From contig NC_067203.1 in the NCBI RefSeq assembly GCF_026262505.1, positions 11,718,001 to 11,782,000 of the forward strand: 64,000 nucleotides of DNA. The letters run 5' to 3'. The first letter of the stretch is position 1; the number at the start of each line of letters is the position of its first letter. Position numbers and translations under genes: made by a program. This stretch comes from Trichomonas vaginalis G3 (Eukaryota; Parabasalia; Trichomonadida; Trichomonadidae). The notes beneath the pieces were generated by a model. That model was not told the origin of the DNA. It saw only the letters and a program-made list of their open reading frames with translations, and ran no database searches. This document shows positions 44,594 through 53,205 of the stretch, piece after piece.

Positions 44594-45469
44594 ATGTTAG
44601 AAAAAAAGTTTGCTGACATTGACAAAAAATTTGAGAATGTTTTAAACAAGAACAAGAGGAAGTTAGAAAATGCTCAGATAAAACCCATACATGACAAGTT
44701 CTTATTTGCTCAGAATGGTATAACAGGTCTAATTGCACCACCTGGGTCGGGTAAGACTTTCACTTATCTTAAAATGGCTGCACAACAACAAGAACTAGAT
44801 GAGAAGAACCCATTCTATGAGTTAGTTGTTATTTGTAGTACTTCTGGTCAATTTGACCAAACCGTCAATTCGTTCAAAGATATTATAAAGAAGTCTAAGT
44901 TAGTATGTATAAAAGACTCTGAGTTGTTAGATTGGATAAAGAAGTACCAAAGAAGAGTTTTGAAGTATAATGCTATAAATGAGTATATAAATTCTAAGTT
45001 TAAAGACCCAAATGAGGAAATGCAGAGAATATTAGAAAAGAAACACTTCAGAAACAAACAGAAAGAGATAGAATACATTTCGAAGAAATTGCAATCTTAC
45101 GATTGGAAAACGTACCCTCATAGATGTCTTCTTATCTTAGATGACTTTGCTTCTCATCCTTTGTTAAAGAACAGAGAACAAGACATGTGTCGAATTCTTA
45201 AGAAGCTCAGACACTTTAACATCTCAGTTGTCATTTGTGTACAGACAGCAAAGAGTTTAAGTAAGGATGTAAAGAGAATACTTACTGATATTATACTTTT
45301 CCCCGGATTGTCCGAAGACGATTTCATGGAACTTATGAAAGAGTCCATGGCAGGTAAGTTTGACAGACATGAACTATGGGAGAAGTACAAAGTCATACAA
45401 GACCCTCATACTTCTTTCAGAATTCACATCTACGCGAACAAAGTTCAAATTGTAAAAAGTCAAGCTTGA
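44594..45469 (+). CDS. Polinton A32/FtsK-type DNA-packaging ATPase
   Basis: From the ATG at 44594 it is 291 aa, whole. Walker A is GLIAPPGSGKTFT (about residues 45-57) and Walker B is CLLILDDFASHPLL (about 178-191); between them lies a helical insert. Then come RHFNISVVICVQTAKSL with the sensor Gln, and a KYKVIQDPHTSFRIHIY end. This is the pattern of the packaging ATPases of Polintons, virophages and nucleocytoplasmic large DNA viruses, which drive DNA into the preformed capsid. An alternative upstream start would run into the divergent gene. Confidence 0.8.
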   Translation: MLEKKFADIDKKFENVLNKNKRKLENAQIKPIHDKFLFAQNGITGLIAPPGSGKTFTYLKMAAQQQELDEKNPFYELVVICSTSGQFDQTVNSFKDIIKKSKLVCIKDSELLDWIKKYQRRVLKYNAINEYINSKFKDPNEEMQRILEKKHFRNKQKEIEYISKKLQSYDWKTYPHRCLLILDDFASHPLLKNREQDMCRILKKLRHFNISVVICVQTAKSLSKDVKRILTDIILFPGLSEDDFMELMKESMAGKFDRHELWEKYKVIQDPHTSFRIHIYANKVQIVKSQA

Positions 45470-45970
45470 AAAATGTAAGTGTTTAGTCTTAGTCTGTTGT
45501 GGGTTGGGGCTGTCGGTTCTTCTGGCTTTGGAATGGACTCGGTTGGTGGTACGTCGGACATTCGTTTGTGTCCTGTCGGAAGGAAGAACTTTTTCTGTCG
45601 GAAGGAAGGACTCGGAATGTCGGAAGGAAAAACTTTTTCTGTCGGAAGGAAAAACTTTTTCTGTCGGAAGGAAAAACTTTTTCTGAAGTTTGACCAAAAA
45701 GTTCTCAATTTTCGAAAATTTGAATGGTTTACGGACGAACAACAGGAAATTTTTTTCCAGTTGTCGGGAAGGACTTGGAATGTCGGAAGGAAGGACTCGG
45801 AATGTCGGAAGGAAGGACTTGGAATGTCGGAAGGAAGAACTTGGAATGTCGGAAGGAAGGACTCGGAATGTCGGATGGAAGGACTCGGAATGTCGGAAGG
45901 ATTTGACAAGACAATTTACCTTATAGAGCTACCTGAGCCATCTGAAGTCAAGCGTAAAAATAAACGCTTT
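45470..45970. repeat. GGAAGGA minisatellite region
   Basis: Two arrays of a unit of about 22 bp built on ATGTCGGAAGGAAGGACTCGG (45575-45690 and 45770-45905) follow a leader containing GGTGGTACGTCGGACATT (45545-45562). The same 18-nt leader precedes a different minisatellite at 48491. All reading frames here (NVGRKDSECRKEGLGMSEG and so on, and their complements) are repeat artefacts. Confidence 0.8.
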
Positions 45971-46579
45971 ACATGTATTTTTCAGCAACTTCGTCAAATA
46001 ATTTTATAGCACTATCTATCTCATCTACTTCAAACGTTTCTTTACCTTTCGTGGGAGCACCATACATTTTTCAAACTTTTCAAGTAGTTCTGTTTCTGCA
46101 GCTCTCATATCGTTAACAAACACAACCTTGACTCTATTGACTGTACTGTCATATCTTTTAGTTATATTATATGTTCTTCCTATCTTATATCTTTTTGTGT
46201 TGAAGTCCTTCGGTTTCTGAACGATGTAAAGTAAGCCCTCACTGCAACGTTCAGTATCGAATGAACCATATGTTATGAAGTTATATCCAACAACTGGGTC
46301 TAACCATAACAAAACTATTGGTATAAGACTTTTGTCTATAAGATATGCTGTAGTTCCATAGAATCTTACCGATATCAAAAGCTCAGGATTTCTTGTCAAA
46401 ATTTTCTGAGTTGAAGCATTTCTAACCCAGTCCTTTGCTCTCTTTCCAGATGGTGTTAGAATGTCTGACAAAGAATATTTTTTGTATTTCTTTGAGTATC
46501 TTACGTTTAAATCACCAATTCTAACCACTTTGGTGTCATTGTCTATCTTTTTAACTGTTTCAAACTCAATGTTTGTCAT
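45971..46579 (-). pseudogene. Polinton T5orf172/GIY-YIG-superfamily protein, one break
   Basis: The N-terminal part (MTNIEFETVKKID, KDWVRNASTQKILTRN, a Trp/Asp-Pro segment LLWLDPVVGYNF) is compatible with a KilA-N-like DNA-binding unit. The C-terminal part has GLLYIVQKPKDFNTKRYKIG, RTYNITKRYDS and AAETELLEKFEKC, which is the T5orf172 pattern, a GIY-YIG relative common in poxviruses and other large DNA viruses. Its last part shows one break. Likely a DNA-acting regulator or nuclease. Confidence 0.6.
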
Positions 46580-46599
46580 TTTCTGTTTCTTACATACAA

Positions 46600-47100
46600 A
46601 ATAAAAAATATTTTTTTTAAAAAACTAACTTTATTTTTTCTATTTTGTATCTTAAGGAAATTCATGAAATTTGGTCATTTTTTCACGATTTCAGGGATTT
46701 TTTTACGAAGTGTTAAAGTTCACTTGGTAAAAAAATAACAGTTATATAATGAAATTTGGTCATTTTTTCACGATTTTCATGAGTTTTATGCAAGACCAAA
46801 AAAAGTCTAAATCGCAAAAAATTGCGATTTTCATGTATAAAAGATATGATTTCAGGGATTTTTTTACGAAGTGTTAAAGTTCACTTGGTAAAAAAATAAC
46901 AGTTATATAATGAAATTTGGTCATTTTTTTCACGATTTTCATGAGTTTTATGCAAGACCAAAAAAAGTCTAAATCGCAAAAAATTGCGATTTTCATGTAT
47001 AAAAGATATGATTTCAGGGATTTTTTTACGAAGTGTTAAAGTTCACTTGGTAAAAAAATAACAGTTATATAATGAAATTTGGTCATTTTTTCAGCAAAAA
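46600..47100. repeat. 161-bp tandem repeat with internal hairpin
   Basis: Three starts of the unit (GATTTCAGGGATTTTTTTAC) lie at 46687, 46848 and 47010, giving periods of 161 and 162 bp. Each full unit contains AAATCGCAA-AAAA-TTGCGATTT, a 9-bp stem with a 4-nt loop, and ends in GTATAAAAGATATG. No gene. A TATAAAAG-like box next to a strong hairpin could be regulatory. Confidence 0.7.
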
Positions 47101-47501
47101 TATATTTTAGGGTAGAAGGTTAGATCTCACCTCTTTTCTCACCTCTTTTTTCACCTCTTGAATTTTCATGAGGGTCACCAGGTCACTCGGTCCCTCGGTC
47201 AACTAACATCTTTTTGAAAATGGTGACAACATGACATTTTGACAACAACACAGGAAATAAACTTCTTCGTATATGTTTTGTCATGACTTCATCGAAATGA
47301 GTGTAAATGTTTTGTCAAACATGAGCGTAAATGACCCAAAAATATATTTTAGGTGAAGAGGTGAGATCTCACCTGTTTTCTCACCTCTTTTCTCACCTGT
47401 TTTTTTCACAAGCGTTTTACATGAATTGTACGATGTATATTTGAAATTCTAAACAGTTTTGTAGCTTCGATTTCTTCTGTCAGTACATCGAATGTTTTAA
47501 A
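47100..47501. promoter_or_regulatory. GATC boxes and element-H-like block in the Polinton
   Basis: This holds a GTTAGATCTCACC box near 47120, a GGTGAGATCTCACC box near 47360 with several CTCACC half sites, and between them DNA closely related to element H: GTCACCAGGTCAC, GACAACATGACATTTTGACA, then two or three copies of the 25-bp repeat (CGTATATGTTTTGTCATGAC). An inverted counterpart lies at 50080-50335. No gene. Confidence 0.6.
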
Positions 47502-48323
47502 CTATGCCGAAAGTCTCTTTATATTTCTTCTTGACATCAGATAGAAGGAAATCGTCAGCAGTTGGATAGTTTTTGTTCAGAAATTCTAACATGTCCATTT
47601 TTTATCTTCTGCTGGTTTCTCTACTTCTTTCTTTAAGTCAGCATAGTCGTTTCTCATTCTTTCTATCTCTTTGACGGAGTAGTTATATTTCCTAATTGCC
47701 GCTTTACATTTAGAACATTGTGGGTTCATTTTAGCATTGTACATTGAAACCTTACCTGCTAAAACAACTATAGCGTCAATGGTCCTCTTAAATTCAAAAG
47801 TTGCTGGTTTTATTTGTTCGTTCCATACTTTACCTCTTCTATCTTTATCTCTTATCTGCCATACACATTCAGCAACTAACGAAACAAAGTTGTCGTAGGT
47901 CTTAAATTCTTCAGATTTATATATGTCAGAGATGTTCTTATATACCATGTCGCAATCTTTGTCCATGACTTTGTGGTTGCAATGAAATCCTAGAAACTCA
48001 TAGTTTACCTTTCGTATGAACTTCTTTATTTCTACCGAGTCAGTTGGTTTCACTTCTATTTCATCGAATTCAGGAATAGTAAGCTTTTGTTGTTGTATTT
48101 CAGGCAATTTGGGTAGATGGTCGATGAGGTCCTGCATTTCATAAAGATATTGTTCATTTGTTTCATCTTTCGCACAACAGTCTAAATCTCCTTGGAGAAG
48201 TTCCTGCTTTATCTTCTGGATTTCTGTTTCGAAAGTATATGAAGAAGGAATGAAGCTTTTCATCTCTACTAACATTGAAGTTGGGTTCATGACTAAAGAG
48301 TTTGGTGAAGTTGTTGCTAACAT
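47502..48323 (-). pseudogene. Polinton 245-aa gene with Cys-pair, unknown
   Basis: The main open part (47586-48323) starts MLATTSPNSLVMNPTSMLVE and shows FHCNHKVMDKDCDMVYKN, NPQCSKCKAAIRKYN and a C-terminal coiled coil. A further 33-residue stretch (MDMLEFLNKNYPTADDFL...) overlaps its end and continues to 47502; it may be a separate small gene or show one break. The GATC box and an AAAAATATTTTTTT tract lie upstream (48340-48480). No family recognised. Confidence 0.5.
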
Positions 48324-48483
48324 GTTCTTACAATAAAAATAAAAAATATTTTTTTAAAAAAACTAACTTTATTTTTTATGTTTTTTGTGAAAGTGTCAAA
48401 ACTCATGAAATTTCAAGAGTTTTCTACGATGTTAGAAATGAGGTTAGAAAACGTGTTAGATCTAACATGCTAACATAAAATAT

Positions 48484-48860
48484 ATTTTTTGGTGGTACGT
48501 CGGACATTGTTCTGAAACAGTACAAATATTGTTCTGAAACAGTACAAATATTGTTCTGAAACAGTACAAATATTGTTCTGAAACAGTACAAATATTGTTC
48601 TGAAACAGTACAAATATTGTTCTGAAACAGTACAAATATTGTTCTGAAACAGTACAAATATTGTTCTGCTGAAACAGTACAAATATTGTTCTGAATCAGA
48701 ACAAATATTGTTCTGAAACAGAAAATTTTTCTCACAAATTGAGAGCTTTGACGGGAAATATTGTTCTGAAACAGAACAAGTATTGTTCTGAAACAGTACA
48801 AATATTGTTCTGAAACAGTACAAATATTGTTCTGAAACAGTACAAGACTAGTTCTGAAAC
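48484..48860. repeat. 22-bp hairpin minisatellite
   Basis: About 16 units of 22 bp. The core of some units is TTGTTCTGAAACAGAACAA, a perfect inverted repeat with an AAA loop; most have one mismatch (CAGTACAA). It follows the leader GGTGGTACGTCGGACATT at 48491-48508. Reading frames such as YCFRTIFVLFQNNICTVSEQ are artefacts of the 22-bp period. Confidence 0.85.
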
Positions 48861-49277
48861 AGAACAATGGACAACATCGAGCCATTCATGAAATTTCAAG
48901 AGTTTTCTACGATGTTAGAAAAAATGTTAGAAAACGTGTTAGATCTAACATGCTAACATAAACTTTATTTTTCAATACTTTTTCTATCTTAAGGAAATTC
49001 ATGAAATTTCAAGAGGGTAGAAAACAGGTTAGAAAACAGGTTAGATCTAACCTTCTACCCTAAAATATATTTTTGGTGTAAATTTCAAGAGTTTTCTACG
49101 ATGTTAGAAATGAGGTTAGAAATGAGGTTAGATCTAACATGCTAACATAAAATATATTTTTGGTGTAAATTTCATGAGTTTTCTACGATGTTAGAAAAGA
49201 GGTTAGAAAACAGGTTAGATCTCACCACTTCACCTAAAATATATTTTTGCCGAATTCAATAAAAATAAATGGTTCAT
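48861..49277. promoter_or_regulatory. Cluster of GATC-centred boxes
   Basis: Four boxes in a row: GTGTTAGATCTAACATG near 48937, GGTTAGATCTAACC near 49040, GGTTAGATCTAACATG near 49129, and GGTTAGATCTCACC near 49214. Each is preceded on the left by TTCATGA- or CTACGATG-type sequence and GTTAGAAA half sites and followed by ATAAAATATATTTTT or ATAAACTTTATTTTT. They lie downstream of the KilA-N gene and upstream of the 245-aa gene, across the minisatellite. No gene. Confidence 0.55.
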
Positions 49278-49940
49278 TTACTCACAATATTTTTTTACAA
49301 AACGACCCCAAACTTTTAACTTCTTTTCTGCAGCTTCTAATGCTATCTTAGCGAGTTCATATTCTCTAAATTCTCTCTTTAAATCTTCTTGTTCCCATTG
49401 GTCTAGTTCGTATGGAGAATCTCTATAACCATAACATATCTCACGTTCATGTTCAAATTGTTTTTCGCACATTTTTCTAACTTCTTGTTCGAACAAAGGT
49501 TTAGCATTCTCTACTGTATCTTCAAGTTCTTCTTCATCTAATTTCTCATGAACTTTCTTGTCTATGGAGTCCATAATTTTTCCAACTGCTATGCAATATT
49601 TTGGAGAAGCCCACATTGCTATATAGTTTATAAGTCTTGGGTCTACATACGTTCCTCTAACCTGTTTGATTTCATCAGGAATTCCTGCATGAATTTTGTA
49701 TAAAAACCAACCGCCGGAATTCCGGCGGTTGCTATATTCTTCACAAAATGCCTTATAATACTCTTCCCAGGACTTATTTTCCAACAACTTTCTAAAGTCT
49801 TTCCTAAACTGCTGACACATATTTGTTACATTTATATAACCATCCTTGTCTCTACGTAAGACTTCAATACCGTTGTAAGTGCCTTTTGTGAATGTTTCGC
49901 CATTAGATTTGTTCGTGAACGTTTTTGCTTCGACTGACAT
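49278..49940 (-). CDS. Polinton KilA-N domain protein
   Basis: From the ATG at 49940 (MSVEAKTFTNKSNGETF) the protein is 220 aa and whole; a longer upstream frame runs through AT-rich promoter DNA. The KilA-N core spans residues 20-110: GIEVLRRDKDGYINVTNMC, a Lys/Trp helix, GTYVDPRLINYIAMWASPKY. A coiled coil with ERE/EYELAK segments follows. KilA-N proteins are DNA-binding proteins of phages and large DNA viruses. Inside the gene (49708-49731) is a perfect 24-bp palindrome centred on GAATTC, encoding the NRRNSGG part. A closely related stretch of about 60 bp is found in every KilA-N remnant of element H. Confidence 0.8.
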   Translation of the reverse strand: MSVEAKTFTNKSNGETFTKGTYNGIEVLRRDKDGYINVTNMCQQFRKDFRKLLENKSWEEYYKAFCEEYSNRRNSGGWFLYKIHAGIPDEIKQVRGTYVDPRLINYIAMWASPKYCIAVGKIMDSIDKKVHEKLDEEELEDTVENAKPLFEQEVRKMCEKQFEHEREICYGYRDSPYELDQWEQEDLKREFREYELAKIALEAAEKKLKVWGRFVKKYCE

Positions 49941-49974
49941 TACTGTTCTTACATACAAAATAAAAAATATTTTT

Positions 49975-50335
49975 TTAAAAAAACTAACTTTATTTTTTAT
50001 TTCGGGAAAATTCATGAAAATTCAAGAGGTTAGAAAAGAGGTGAGAAAACAGGTGAGATCTCACCTCTTCACCTAAAATATATTTTTGGTTCATTTACAC
50101 TCGTTACGATGAAGAAGTCTTGACATTTTCCCGACTGTTGTCAAAATGTCATGTTGTCACCATTTTCAAAAAGATGTTAGTTGACCGAGGGACCGAGGGA
50201 CCGAGGGACCCCTTCAGTAAACATCTCATTTTAACTCACTTTTTTTCTATCTTAAGGAAATTCATGAAAATTCAAGAGGGTGAAAAAACAGGTGAGAAAA
50301 GAGGTGAGATCTAACCTCTTCACCTAAAATATATT
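49975..50335. promoter_or_regulatory. KilA-N upstream region with two GATC boxes and inverted element-H-like block
   Basis: Upstream of the KilA-N start: AAAAATATTTTTTT, CTAACTTTATTTTTTAT, TTCATGAAAATTCAAGAGG, then half sites and the palindrome GGTGAGATCTCACC near 50052. Next come a 25-bp-like repeat (GATGAAGAAGTCTTGACA), AAAATGTCATGTTGTCACC and three GACCGAG repeats, the inverted counterpart of 47164-47265. A second box (GGTGAGATCTAACC) lies near 50302. No gene. Confidence 0.55.
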
Positions 50336-50337
50336 TT

Positions 50338-51199
50338 TCAATACTTTTTCAGCACTTTTCCGTAGTTGTATATGAAAGACAATTCGAGATAAAAGTCATA
50401 GTACAATGGTATAATATGCTGCACACCATTTGTTGTGAACCAAACTTGAAAGTCAGAGAAACTGTTACTAGGTGGTTCGTAGAATTTAGAAGCAAAGTCA
50501 TAAACGTCCTTACCAATACATAGAAAACTATTGTTGCTTGAACTGAAACTTGCATGGCACATAACATTTTGAGGGTCAAACACGTTTCTATAAACTGTCA
50601 AATCTGCTGGTGGAAGTATAAATTTAAATGGACCATCTGGTGGTAATGGTTCGTTCTGGTTTAGTAACCGAAGAAAATTGTGCCCAAGAACGTTTGTCTA
50701 CTTTCCAAAATAAAAACTCTGTATCTCTTGGAGGGTTAATTTCAATCTTTTGAAATGAAACGGTGGAGTTCATCTTGTCATATTCTAGTTTCAGATAGTA
50801 TGTTCCATTTAGTAAAGAGTCGTATTTTTCTTGAAATTCCCAATAGTATTTGTTCATTTGAGTTTGAAAGTCATTTAGAGTTTTCTCAAGACTTTCGTCT
50901 GAACGAACTGTAAAGATCCTCATTTCATCAAATTTGTCTATTAGACCATCAGAACCTTTATACTGCCCATGAAAATATACTGCGAACATAAACGCGTTAG
51001 TTCTATTTGAAAACAAAACTCTTCTAAATCCTATTGCCTTTGCATCTGAAGGACTTTGAAGCCAACGAATTGGATAGTCAAACCTGTAAGCTCGGGATGA
51101 AATTTCTTCATCTGAAATAGTCCTACCAGCATTTGTAAAGATATAGTCTAACGGTTTTGTATCTGCTACTTTTGTTCTTTGTTTTTCAACCTGAAGCAT
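50338..51199 (-). pseudogene. Paralogue of the 282-aa Polinton protein, broken
   Basis: It begins MLQVEKQRTKVADTKPLDYI and matches the whole gene at 55654-56502 over its full length: KPLD-x2-FTN-G, YRFDYP(I/L)RWL, S-x2-KAIGFRR and the C-terminal FQVWFTT(N/D)G region with the Pro-Leu-Tyr segment. About one break. The two copies lie in opposite orientation on either side of the integrase and fibre genes. Confidence 0.65.
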
Positions 51200-51255
51200 T
51201 TAATATATGTAAAAATATATGGTTTTAAAAAACGTTTTTACTTCATATTTCTCAT

Positions 51256-51976
51256 CTAACAAACATGTTGTCTGACTGCTTGAGGGTTAGGTTGGTACCA
51301 TCGAACGGAACTTGAACACTTGCAATTTTCAATTGCATTCAAAATGTCTGAGTCGGAGTCAAACATTTGTTCTCTCTTTGTAGTCTTGAAAGCGTCAAGA
51401 AGTTTTGCGGCTGTTTGTTCATTGCCATGTGCATAGTAAATGTGACCATCCAAATCTGTTATAGTCAATCTGAGATTGTGTCCTTTCTTATTTCCGTCTT
51501 GTATGGCAGCAAGTACACCCATGAAGCCTTCTTTGTTCTTTCCTTCGTCAAAGTTTACTGTAAAGGTTCGACAGATGTAATTTGACTTCTAACTTCACGG
51601 TACTTCTCATATGCATATCTTGTTCTTTCCATGGGAGCATGTGTGTCTTCACCTTTTCCTTTTTCCTTCTCAAAGGATGCAATTGTTCGTCATGTTTCCA
51701 GTAGAATCTGGCAAAGCCGTCGTGTCCTTCAACTTGAGGTTCACTAACATCGAAAGGCATGTCCATAAGACGTTCTTCTTCTAACCTCTCTAGTCTGTTT
51801 GGATAATTTGCACGTGCTGTTTCCAAATCCATTTCGTAGCGAAGACCAGACAATTTGTCATAGACTTTTATGGGTCTTCCTTCCTATATTTAAACTTCTT
51901 CGAAACTCTCCAACCATAACTTTGCAACTCTGCTTTTATTCTAGCAGATTTTCTATCCATTCTATATGGGGGCATT
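51256..51976 (-). pseudogene. Polinton unknown gene, broken
   Basis: Recognisable coding stretches: MPPYRMDRKSARIKAELQSY, ETARANYPNRLERLEEERLM, HDGFARFYWKHDEQLHPLR and RLTITDLDGHIYYAHGNEQT. Composition is normal and codon use matches its neighbours, so it was a real gene. About three breaks. It lies between the two MG-peptide genes and the 282-aa paralogue, in the structural block of the minus strand. No family recognised. Confidence 0.5.
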
Positions 51977-52011
51977 TTTTATAAAAATAAAAAAAATATT
52001 TTTTTTTCTCT

Positions 52012-52595
52012 TTACTTAACATAACCGCCTGCTGCCATAAGTCTTTGACGCCAACCCATACCAGCTAATGAAGGTTGACTTGGTTTAGTTTCCAAACTAA
52101 ACTTTGGTTTTGGTTTATCTTCAGTTTTTGGTTTTTCTTCTTCTATCGGTTTTTCGTCACTTTTCGGTTCCTTTGACTTTACCTCACTTGCAGGAACAGT
52201 TGTGTCGTCAACATCTTCATAAATATCATATGCCATTTGTTTTTGTTTTCCTTTCAACTTTTTGTGTTTGTTGTAAAGTTTAGAATATTTCGACTCTAAG
52301 TCAATGAGATGTTCTATAATGAACTGTTGGTCAGTGAAGTAAACTTTTCCATCTGTTGTCTCGAAGCTCCTTCAGACTTCAATATTTTATTTGTGAGAGT
52401 CTGTTTCTTTTTTGAGATACTAGCCGTTCCATTTTTATGAAAAGTGACTTTGTAGTTAGGGTTTGTATTTCCAGACCTGGCACTTTCTATTATTGAATTT
52501 TTCTCTTCATCTGTAAGTTCTTTGACAGGTTTTGACAATGGTTCTGAACTTTTTGTTTGTGGTGTCAAATCTACCGTTTCAACTTCTTCGGTCAT
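52012..52595 (-). pseudogene. Polinton homologue of the element H coiled-coil protein, broken
   Basis: The start is MTEEVETVDLTPQTKSSEPL. Then comes a segment with IIESARSGNTNPNYKVTFHK and NGTASISKKKQTLTNKIL that mirrors the element H 78-aa protein (SG turn, K-(N/D)-G, basic strand). A coiled coil (DLESKYSKLYNKHKKLKGKQ), a Lys/Glu/Pro-rich linker and an end GMGWRQRLMAAGGYVK follow. About one break. Confidence 0.55.
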
Positions 52596-52614
52596 TTCAT
52601 CTCAGTAAAAAATT

Positions 52615-52767
52615 TTAGTTTGGTTTGTTTTCAACTGGTTGTTGTTGTTTTTTAAGTCGGTCTAAAACTTCCTGAGGTATAGGAAGAACTTGACAAACAC
52701 GTTGTGTAACTGCTGGAAGCCGACAAATCCATCTTGAACCCATTTGTCTCAATGCTGTATTGTTCAT
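52615..52767 (-). CDS. Polinton 50-aa protein
   Basis: A small complete frame: MNNTALRQMGSRWICRLPAV, a VCQVLPIPQEVLDRLKKQQQ segment and a short polar end. It is preceded by TTTTTTACTGAGATGAA, the same leader that precedes the next gene downstream (TTTTTTACTGAGATGAC), which supports the start and suggests a common promoter element. Function unknown. Confidence 0.5.
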   Translation of the reverse strand: MNNTALRQMGSRWICRLPAVTQRVCQVLPIPQEVLDRLKKQQQPVENKPN

Positions 52768-52789
52768 TTCATCTCAGTAAAAAACTTTA

Positions 52790-53188
52790 CATTCCCCAAG
52801 TTTGAGGTGGTTGCGGTTGGTTATTGTTTACCCACTGTTGTGCATGGTTATATCCTCTGTTAAAGAATCTTTCACCTTGGTCCATATAGTGTCCCTGCTT
52901 GGTTATAGTAGTCATTTGCTTTGTTATAATAGTTTCCTGCTTGTCTTCCTACATTGTCCATCCATCCTTGAACTTTTCCTCTTGTTTCAGGATTTGGAAT
53001 AAGATTTGTTGCATCTCGTGCTACATCCAACCTTTCTGTACAGTTTGTATAATAGGTTGTGCTTTCTCTTTAAGTATACCTAATGTACTCAAAATCTTCC
53101 TTCCAACTCCAAATACACCTCTGGCTATGGTTCCCACTGCGGGCAAAAATCTGGATGCAACTCCTGCTAACGCGCCAAATAAACCCAT
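52790..53188 (-). pseudogene. Polinton MG-start amphipathic protein, broken
   Basis: It begins MGLFGALAGVASRFLPAVGT, an amphipathic, glycine-rich segment with basic residues of a type that inserts in membranes, followed downstream by a Gln/Asn-rich stretch (NNQPQPPQTWGM). The start codon is 18 bp from that of the divergent integrase gene. About two breaks. Compare the whole MG protein at 56507-56749. Confidence 0.5.
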
Positions 53189-53205
53189 TTCTTATGGGTT
53201 AAAAA

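Noticed and set aside
45479-45926. Overlapping frames on both strands with GRKDSECRKEGL- or LPSDIPSPSFRHS-type repeats.
   Set aside because: All derive from a 22-bp GGAAGGA minisatellite open in several frames.
48424-48885. Frames with YCFRTIFVLFQNN repeats.
   Set aside because: Translations of the 22-bp hairpin minisatellite.
49700-49740. The EcoRI-centred palindrome as a cloning linker artefact.
   Set aside because: It is in frame within a whole KilA-N gene, and related versions with changes are present in four other places, which an artefact would not give.
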